A stretch of 64,000 nt of DNA. Source: Polytrichum commune. Its lineage: Eukaryota; Streptophyta; Polytrichopsida; Polytrichales; Polytrichaceae. The stretch is taken from contig OX485804.1 of assembly GCA_950295325.1 (NCBI GenBank), positions 69,230,033 to 69,294,032 of the forward strand, written 5' to 3'. Numbering within the stretch: position 1 is the first letter of the stretch; every line of letters starts with the position of its first letter. A program made the position numbers and the translations under genes. Positions 57,135 through 64,000 of the stretch are shown piece by piece. Below the pieces are notes generated by a model. The model was not told where the DNA came from. It ran no database searches and saw only the letters and a program-made list of their open reading frames with translations.

Positions 57135-57405
57135 CATGCCCCGATCACACCCAAGTTTCCGTCCGGTTCCAGCCCTAAAGTTGTTTGGGATTATGTTGAG
57201 AAATAGATGTTGACCCACCACTTTCCACACCATTACAGCTGGAGATGTTGACGGATGGTGCTAGAAGTGGCTAGTGTGATCAACCCCTCATGCCTTGATC
57301 ACACCAAACTTTCCGTCCAGTTCCAACCATGAAATTGTTGGAGATTATGTTCAGAAATAGATATTGGCCCACCACTTTTCACACTATTACAACTGGATAT
57401 GCTAA
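57135..57405. repeat. Tandem duplication, about 156-bp unit
   Basis: Two copies, about 57135-57290 and 57291-57405 (the second incomplete), share GATCACACC, TTTCCGTCC, GTTGTTTGGGATTATGTT or a variant, AGAAATAGAT and CCCACCACTTT. Confidence 0.75.
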
Positions 57406-60381
57406 CTGGATATGGATAACAAACGGGGCACGGACTCCCATTCATGTGGGCATGTGACCGGGAATTGTTGTTTCAACTCTTCTCTTTCTTTTTAGATAAC
57501 CAGGACCTTAAAATAGGACCGGTGGTTGCTGCTTTCAGAATTAGTTAACCCCACGTCTCTTCCATATGTTTGCGAGTGCACCAAATCCGACTGACAGCAC
57601 CTCAAATGTACCTACTGGGTACATTCTGGAATGCCACCTCACCACGCTCATGCACGTAATGCTGCCACATTAGGCTGTTAGAAAATGCAATACAGACCGA
57701 TGTCAAGTCTCCACGCTTTTCATTTATGGGCTTCCTCTCAGCATTCTTATAGCTGTCATTCTTAACGGCTGCCTAGCTAGCTAAGAATGGGATGGTTTTG
57801 ACTTACTCCCTTCTTCTATTCTGACTTCTTCTACTAGAAAAAACGGGGGGAAAAAAAAAAAACGGTGAAAATAAGCTGATTCAGGCCAGGAACAGTGGGT
57901 TGAAAGTTGTGCAATATTTTTCAGAGATGGAGTGGAGGAGATGATGAGGAATGCAAGTTGCTTCCTGATTTTATTCCATGGAAATAATTCATTAGTTCTA
58001 TTCTCCCAAAGTGGCAAATAAGTGAGACCCTTTACTTGCACACAACATAGTCTCCTTAATTTGAGCATCGAAATGTTTTACTTTGTATATGAATGCACAC
58101 AAAACGGTTAACTCATTGGCACTCAGAAGTGATCCAAGTGGTGTGAAACAAGACCGAGCCGACCAATCGATGCATCGAGCTTATTAGTGCATTCTTTCCG
58201 GGCCACCAGTTTTATAATTAGCCATTTCGGGTCCACACAAGGATCATTCTACTCCAAGTCGAGTGCACTATCTTATCAAGGGCCTCTCCCCATCTTCAAC
58301 CTGATCCACTCTCTAGAGTGGGTGGAGAGAGTCCCCAGGGACCAATTAATTGTGAGGGTTGCCATAATATTGGATTCATAATTGTCAGAGTTGAGTCATG
58401 TGAATATCGTATTCATCACCAAATTCATTTTTCTTCGATTTTCTAGTCGTGAGGGTTGTCATAATATTCCTCTTGACCTTCAGGAATGCATAACATTAGT
58501 TAGTATGTAGAGTGAGTTGGGTGGGCCATGGGAGTGAGGGGGGATATTGTTGATGGATCTTGTCATGTTTACCCACAACATCTACAATGTCGTGATGATC
58601 CATGGGAAGTGTCCAAGGCCAATGAGTTATTTTATGTGGGTTGCACATTGTTTGTATAATAGTTTCCCTCGTTAAATGGGTTTGTTACCACATGTGGGAG
58701 ACTTTAAGCGGTTAAGAATGTAATCAAAGTAATACATGGACATGCCATAAGTAATACCTTTTACTTTCTTTAACGATTTCTAATCCATGTTCACACAAAT
58801 GCTCTCTTTATCATTTCTTGATAGAATGAAAGAAATGAAACATTTTTTAAGATAGATTTTTCCAATTGCTAGGAATGTGGTTGTGAGCATATGAGGGTGC
58901 ATTGTCACCCACTCTTTGCTTTCCCGAATAGTGGACCATTATTAGATTTTAAAACTACTCACAAATGGACCTCACGCTACAAGTATGCAAGTTGGCAGTA
59001 GGCGAGCCTACACGCAAACTTTCATGATTTAGAATACGAGTTTAAAATCAACATACGGTATCGGAAGCTCAGGGTAGGTCCACATGCGGGTTTGCCTTCA
59101 CATAATTAACGATACTAAAGCTAAGCATTACTCATTTTGTGAAGGTGGCCCAACATAAGTGGAACTTAATGCTCTCATAATCTCAGCGCTAGGGTGGAAC
59201 ACCCCTAGTGCTAAGTAATGCTATGCTACATGCCGATTTTTAATTTTATTTCTAGAAATTTGATTAACCCCACCCTGAATACCCAAAAACAAAACTAGGC
59301 TGGGGCTTTGAATCATGCTGTCAAATCATGAATTTTGTTCCAAAATGGCAAAAAACACACACACACACACACACAATCAAAGTCCACACACACTCATAGC
59401 CCACCCACACTCACTGGTGTGGGCCACCAGCAAATGTCTCCTACTAACAAAAAAAGGGCCACTTTTATCTCCACTTTGACCAGTGATCGCCACTCGATGT
59501 AACAAGTACCGGTTGAAAACTGCTCATTGGTGGCCTGCACTCCAGTAGGTGGCCTATCCCTAAAACCCACAACCCTATACCTTGAGGCCGCATTGAAGGA
59601 GGAATTCCACATGGCAAGAGCACACCGCACATGGGATTCGGGGTGAGAATCAAAGTGGTGATGATGAGTGGCCAATATACATGCCGGATCGCGTCGAGTG
59701 GAGTGGAGTCGAGTGAAGTGGAATCGAGGAGAGCAAGAGAGCTGACGCCCGCCTGCCCTTCCTTTCTCTCTCTCTCTCCATGCACATAGCGAACGATGGA
59801 GAGAGGTATCTCTTGTCAATGATACAATTACGCTTGTACAAATAACAAGGGAAGCGCCTGAATCGCAGTGCAATTGATGAGGAGCAGCTACACTAGAGTA
59901 GCAGCCGATGAGCTATATTTGGGAGCGGATCGATCATGTCCGCGCATGCAAATGCATTCAATGCACGACGACGGGATAGTATGGGCGCCAGAAAGAACAA
60001 CTTCCACTGATCGGATTAATGGGATCGAGCAGCACCCACAACAAAAAAACAAAATTAAAACCAAAAAAAACCCATGCATCGTCAAAAGCTGAGGACGAGT
60101 CCCTTGAATGACTACTACTACTACTATTCGTCCGCCTCCGCCTAGTATCTTAAGGTAGACGTGTGGTTATTCGGATACTTTCCTTGCTGCACGAAACTCG
60201 CAATTAACCTTGTGCCCCCTCCCCACCCGACTTTAGCTAAGCCTAGAAGTTGGTTCTAACAACACGGCCTTCACACCATCGACATTATCTGGTGCTGAGC
60301 CTAGTTGGCAAATGATGTGGCATGGTTTGAAAGCGGAGGTTTTGAGCCTCAGGCACCGACTCTCCCTCTCATCGGTACTTA
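57406..60381. other. No gene recognised; GC-richer stretch at 59400-60130
   Basis: 59400-60130 is richer in GC and contains an AC microsatellite at its edge (59352-59375), GTCGAGTGGAGTGGAGTCGA-like repeats (59693-59725) and a CT run (59764-59777). Several overlapping frames exist on both strands but none is recognised. 60134-60210 is a diverged piece of the repeat at 62083-62572 (AAGGTAGACGTGTGGTTATT, CAATTAACCT). Confidence 0.3.
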
Positions 60382-61208
60382 GGGTCAAGTTCCATGTGCT
60401 GGTCCCGGTCCATTTTTTAAATGGGTGAGAAACGGGTGACATCATCCAAAAAATGGGTGATGTCACCCATTTTATGGAGGGGTACTTCTATGTGGGGTGC
60501 CGGTTTATTTCGATTTCCTACTTTCTAACTAAATTTGGTGAGTGATAAGACATGACACTTTATGAAGGTCACCGGCAATAGAGGTCATCATCATTTAACT
60601 TTTCATATTTGATTTGCACATCAATTTCCATACATTTATTGAATGAATTCCCAATTATGTGTTGTTGATATGCGTAGGTTGGTACTCCTGTCATCTATGG
60701 AAATATGTAAATAAATAAATATATATATATATAGTTGAAATTGTCATTGTACATTGTTTATAAGTGATTTTAACTGTGACACCTAAATGGTACCAAAATA
60801 GTCTTTTAAATATTTCATGAGTGTTTCCTTTGGTTTGTTTGCTTTATATATATATATATAGTTAAGATATAGATTCTAAAAACATCATAAAATACACGTT
60901 CCCTAAGAGTACTCCTCAAAAGAAAGGACTTGAAGAACAAAGTGGCCTTTAGTATCCAAGGGTGTACCCTAGTGACCGGCCGATCCGGTCACCGGAGCTT
61001 TCTAACCGGCACATGTCCTTCTTTTGACCGTTAGGACCGCCGGTCCTTTGGCACCCGTTCTTGCACAACACAAAATGTGGGACACCCATCCATGGGGGGT
61101 ACTGGTCCTTGGGTGAGAGGGATGGGCACATGGCACCACCCTCTTTTCACCGGCCCACCCATTTATTTTGAAAAAAACGGAAGGGGACCGGCACATGGAA
61201 CTTGGCCC
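60382..61208. mobile_element. PIF/Harbinger-type MITE, 827 bp, TTA target duplication
   Basis: Left GGGTCAAGTTCCATGTGCTG; right, read inverted, GGGCCAAGTTCCATGTGCCG. Both sides are flanked by TTA (60379-60381 and 61209-61211). The inner arms pair partly around the ATGGGTGA / CCACCCAT words. No transposase is encoded. Confidence 0.85.
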
Positions 61209-61211
61209 TTA

Positions 61212-61574
61212 GACATGAGGCAAGAATGTAGGACCTTTAAAAGTGTCGCCTCCCGCCCTTGTGATTGGTTGCTTTTTAGTTTTAGCTATGAGGGCACGAG
61301 GAGCTCCATTAACAAAAACCGATGGTAAGATAGATGAGTAGTAAGGGATTTGGGGATGGGACAAAAACTATCCGACATTCGTTCATTGCTTGGTAGATTA
61401 AACCATGAACATGTGTGAAAGCTACTTAACTACAACCTACTCGACAATCTCCGGAGCAAGTTCTTGTAGGTGCATTGGGATAGCCGGACGCCTCCGCTAT
61501 AACCGAGCGAGCTTTACCCGGTTTTTAGGGAAACCTTTGGTTATTTGGTAAAGTTACATGGGGAGGGGGCATTA
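61212..61574. other. No gene recognised
   Basis: Spacer of about 360 bp between two TTA-flanked elements; nothing identified. Confidence 0.35.
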
Positions 61575-62079
61575 GGGCTACTTCACACACGAGACAAGAG
61601 CCGTGACCGTGAAATTGTGAGAGCCCAAAAGAAAGTGTCCAAAGGCCGTCCCAAGACACACCTCCAAACTCATGTAGTGTGGTCACAGATCTTCAAGTGG
61701 AGTGTGAAGTCATATGTGACCGGGCCCTCAACCAGATGCTATTTCAATGGATTTTTATGCATGCGGGTCCTCTTGCATTATAAAATAGAATAAATCAACG
61801 GTTGTGGGTGTTCGGAGTGCCATGGTCTCCCGGTTTTGTGATTGGTCTACCTCCAAGAGGTGGTTTTTAAAAATAGTCCAAGTGACCATGAAACATGATT
61901 CATTCGATGCCATGTAGGAATCCATGTAGGCTTTACATCCATCTTGCATTCACATACTCCGTTGGTCCCTCAAGCGTGGTGTGAAGTGAACTAGCTTGGA
62001 CCAGCTCCTCCTTTTCCACCAATCAGAGTGCTTGGAGTGTAATGGTCACGAGCACTCAGTCTCGTGTGTGAAGTGGCCC
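61575..62079 (-). mobile_element. PIF/Harbinger-type MITE A, second copy, 505 bp, inverted
   Basis: Ends GGGCTACTTCACACACGAGA and its inverse TCTCGTGTGTGAAGTGGCCC, flanked by TTA (61572-61574 and 62080-62082). It is the sister of the 50297-50795 copy in opposite orientation. The shared 64-codon frame lies at 61755-61949 on the minus strand; 15 of 64 residues differ between the copies. Confidence 0.9.
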
Positions 62080-62082
62080 TTA

Positions 62083-62572
62083 GCACGAGATGATTAACTT
62101 AGCGACTCTAAATGCCGCCTCATGGTTTCCTAAAGCTCGTGTAAATATCTTATTCTTCATCAAAGTGAAGATTCTCATGTTCATTAAGTGGTTGTGTAGG
62201 TTCTAAGGTAGACATGTGCTTATTCTAATACTTTTTTGGTTGCGTCCACTTATTGTAGGATGTGAAACAAGCAATTAACCTAGTGCGAGATGATTAGCAA
62301 ACTAAAATCATGCCCATAGCCATTTGTTGCCTCATGATTTTCATAGCTCATGAGAATATCTTATTCTTCATCAAAGTGAGGATTCTCATGTTCATTAAGT
62401 AGTCATATAAGTTAGGTCCCCCAATCATACTGACCACTGTAACTTAGAATGGTTAGCATATTTTGACACGTTGACCCACTTGTCGTAGGATATGGAACAT
62501 GCAATTAGTGCGAGATGATTAGCAATTCCAAATCGTGCATGTAGTCATTTGCCTCGTGATTTTCACTTGGTT
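62083..62572. repeat. Tandem repeat, about 205-bp unit, about 2.4 copies
   Basis: Units start at GTGCGAGATGATTAGC or a variant (62083, 62283, 62500) and share CTTATTCTTCATCAAAGTGA, GATTCTCATGTTCATTAAGT, GTAGGATRTGRAACAWGCAA. The first unit begins immediately after the TTA of the 61575-62079 MITE. Confidence 0.75.
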
Positions 62573-62755
62573 CGTGCTTCATAAGATGGTGGCAGTCAAC
62601 AAATGGAGAGGGTAGATCATGAGAGAGGTTGACATGAGTTGCCCTCATTGCGGTTGTGTTTGGCACGGTGGAGTTTGTGATGCACGATTCTATTAGTGTC
62701 CAATGGCTCAATGGGCGTGGGGGAGTGGTGCCAATATTGTATTGTATGGCACCTC

Positions 62756-63134
62756 TAAGGTAGATGGGTCTTAAGTGGCTCATTTTCTTGATTGAACCCC
62801 ATATTTGATTGGTATGTGGTTCAGTGAGGATCAAAGAGCCAACGTCATAAAGAGGCATGTTTAAAAGAGATTGGACTACGTATTCAAATATTAATAAGTA
62901 CTCTACACTCAATAATGAACACAATTGGGAGGACCTATGTATCCAGTTAAGAAATCAAAAAAATGCACTTCCGTTAACTATAAGTAAATCAAGGGAGGTC
63001 CAATTTTCAATCCATTTTTTTTTGCATATGTTTCATCGTAGATTTGCTAATGCAACATGGCTTTTGTTGTATAAATCTAATCGGTAGAAGTTGGAGCACA
63101 AGAAAAATGAACCAAATAACACCCACATACCTTA
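62756..63134 (+). mobile_element. Dispersed MITE family, full-length copy (379 bp)
   Basis: Left end TAAGGTAGATGGGTCTTAAG; right end, read inverted, TAAGGTATGTGGGTGTTATT. The interior carries GATTGGTATGTGGTTCAGTG, CATAAAGAGGCATGTTTAAA, GGGAGGACCTATGTATCCAG and TTTCATCGTAGATTTGCTAA. This is the best example from which to define the family. Confidence 0.7.
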
Positions 63135-64000
63135 TGCAAAACTTTTCTAACCATGGGCTTGGTTTTCTTTTTCTCATATGCAATGTTTCTTTGATAAAAA
63201 ACTTAGTGAGCACTTAGATGCCTAGAGGTCACAAAGTGTCATGTCCGCGAACTGCCAATATGATGTTACTCATTGACATAAGTAACCTTTTTGATTGAGA
63301 ATTTATTGACATTATGGTTATTCAACGTAGCACACTGGGATACTTGAGATGATAGTTTTGCATTTAAATACGCAAGTGAAAGATGTCAGTGAGCAAACTA
63401 ATAGCAAGTGTCATATGTCTACATTTTAGCATGCAAGAGGAAGATATTGTTGAGCATACTAATCTCAAGTGTCATTTGTGTATACTTTAGTCAACTTGTA
63501 GATCATTGTGTAACATAAGCATGCACCTCATAACACTATGGAGCAAACTCATGCCAATATATTAGTAAGCGCACTTGAACGCCAAGCATCATGAGGTGAC
63601 ACTAATGATGAAATTGTTGATCAATATTGTAACCTAACATATGCCTCAAAATAAGATAAGTGACACTATTGCGCTAATTGGTGTAGTGGTTTGACAATGG
63701 ATATTATTTCTTAACCATAGTAGGGACTCACGGGGCTCCTTCAGTGGGGTTTCAGTTGTGTTAGTTGCTTAATCAACATGGGCGTATTTTTATCTTTTCC
63801 GATTTTTTTTTAATTATTCTAGCTCATACTAGTTAAGGTAATCCAGGAAGGGGGGGGGGACCTATATAATCATTTAAGGGAAAAAACAATATTCACTTTA
63901 ATAATGAACAATATCTTCTTCATCTTCAATCTTATCAATACTATTCTGACATCCAATGGGAGTTTTCCTCTACTACGTTGTAAAAAATGAACTGCAAGGA
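63135..64000. other. No gene recognised; imperfect duplication and a MITE fragment
   Basis: About 63370-63492 holds two imperfect copies of a unit with GAAGATRTYRKTGAGCA, ACTAAT and CAAGTGTCAT. About 63830-63930 is a fragment of the dispersed MITE with poly-G (63850-63859) in place of GGGAGG before ACCTATATAATCATTTAAGG. Confidence 0.4.

Noticed and set aside
63673-63740. TTGGTGTAGTGGTTTGAC as a tRNA A-box
   Set aside because: No matching B-box (GGTTCRA) at the right distance and no cloverleaf pairing.

Overview
This is a stretch of land-plant nuclear chromosome. The four protein genes I recognise have plant-type sequences: an STK16-type kinase beginning MGCSFSGL, HYPK, cytosolic leucyl-tRNA synthetase, and a plant-type MINDY-3 deubiquitinase. 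Two are split by GT-AG introns, and two carry telo-box (AAACCCTA) motifs in the upstream region. The rest is AT-rich and packed with small DNA transposons, microsatellites, long poly-G runs and decayed retroelement pieces. I cannot fix the lineage. The window is clearly an embryophyte, possibly a non-seed or early-diverging plant, but this is only an impression.

Layout. 1-2958: repetitive DNA with a possible LTR and primer-binding site. 2959-6429 (minus): six-exon STK16-like gene whose frame and splice phases are intact but whose glycine loop, HRD-loop Asn and DFG motif are altered, so it is probably a pseudokinase. Its first intron holds four tandem copies of a unit of about 300 bp. 9584-9907 (minus): single-exon HYPK, with duplicated sequence on its 3' side and, on its 5' side, an array of about 1.9 kb made from copies of its own leader/promoter. 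13754-17110 (minus): intronless cytosolic LeuRS. 19433-21305: CpG-rich promoter/leader region for the next gene. 21306-27400 (plus): seven-exon MINDY-3, whose exon 1 end is tandemly duplicated into intron 1 as a broken pseudoexon.

From 27.4 kb to the end (about 36 kb) I find no intact host gene. This part holds a truncated PIF/Harbinger transposon with a transposase fragment (47908-50019), three smaller TTA-flanked relatives (a fourth lies at 18823-19429), two hAT-like elements with 8-bp target duplications inside the same 180-bp repeat unit (41227-41724 and 41822-42232), a CACTA-like element, a Stowaway-like element, a dispersed family of about 370 bp with TIR AGGTATGTGGGTGTTATTC, several fold-back elements, and two decayed LINE-like 3' ends.

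The four genes are housekeeping-type and do not form a pathway. LeuRS charges tRNA for translation, HYPK acts with the ribosome-bound NatA N-terminal acetylase, MINDY-3 trims ubiquitin chains, and the STK16-like protein would be a lipid-anchored membrane protein. I found no evidence for a new multi-gene system. The most interesting items are the STK16-like pseudokinase, the local tandem duplications in and around three of the four genes, and the double hAT insertion.
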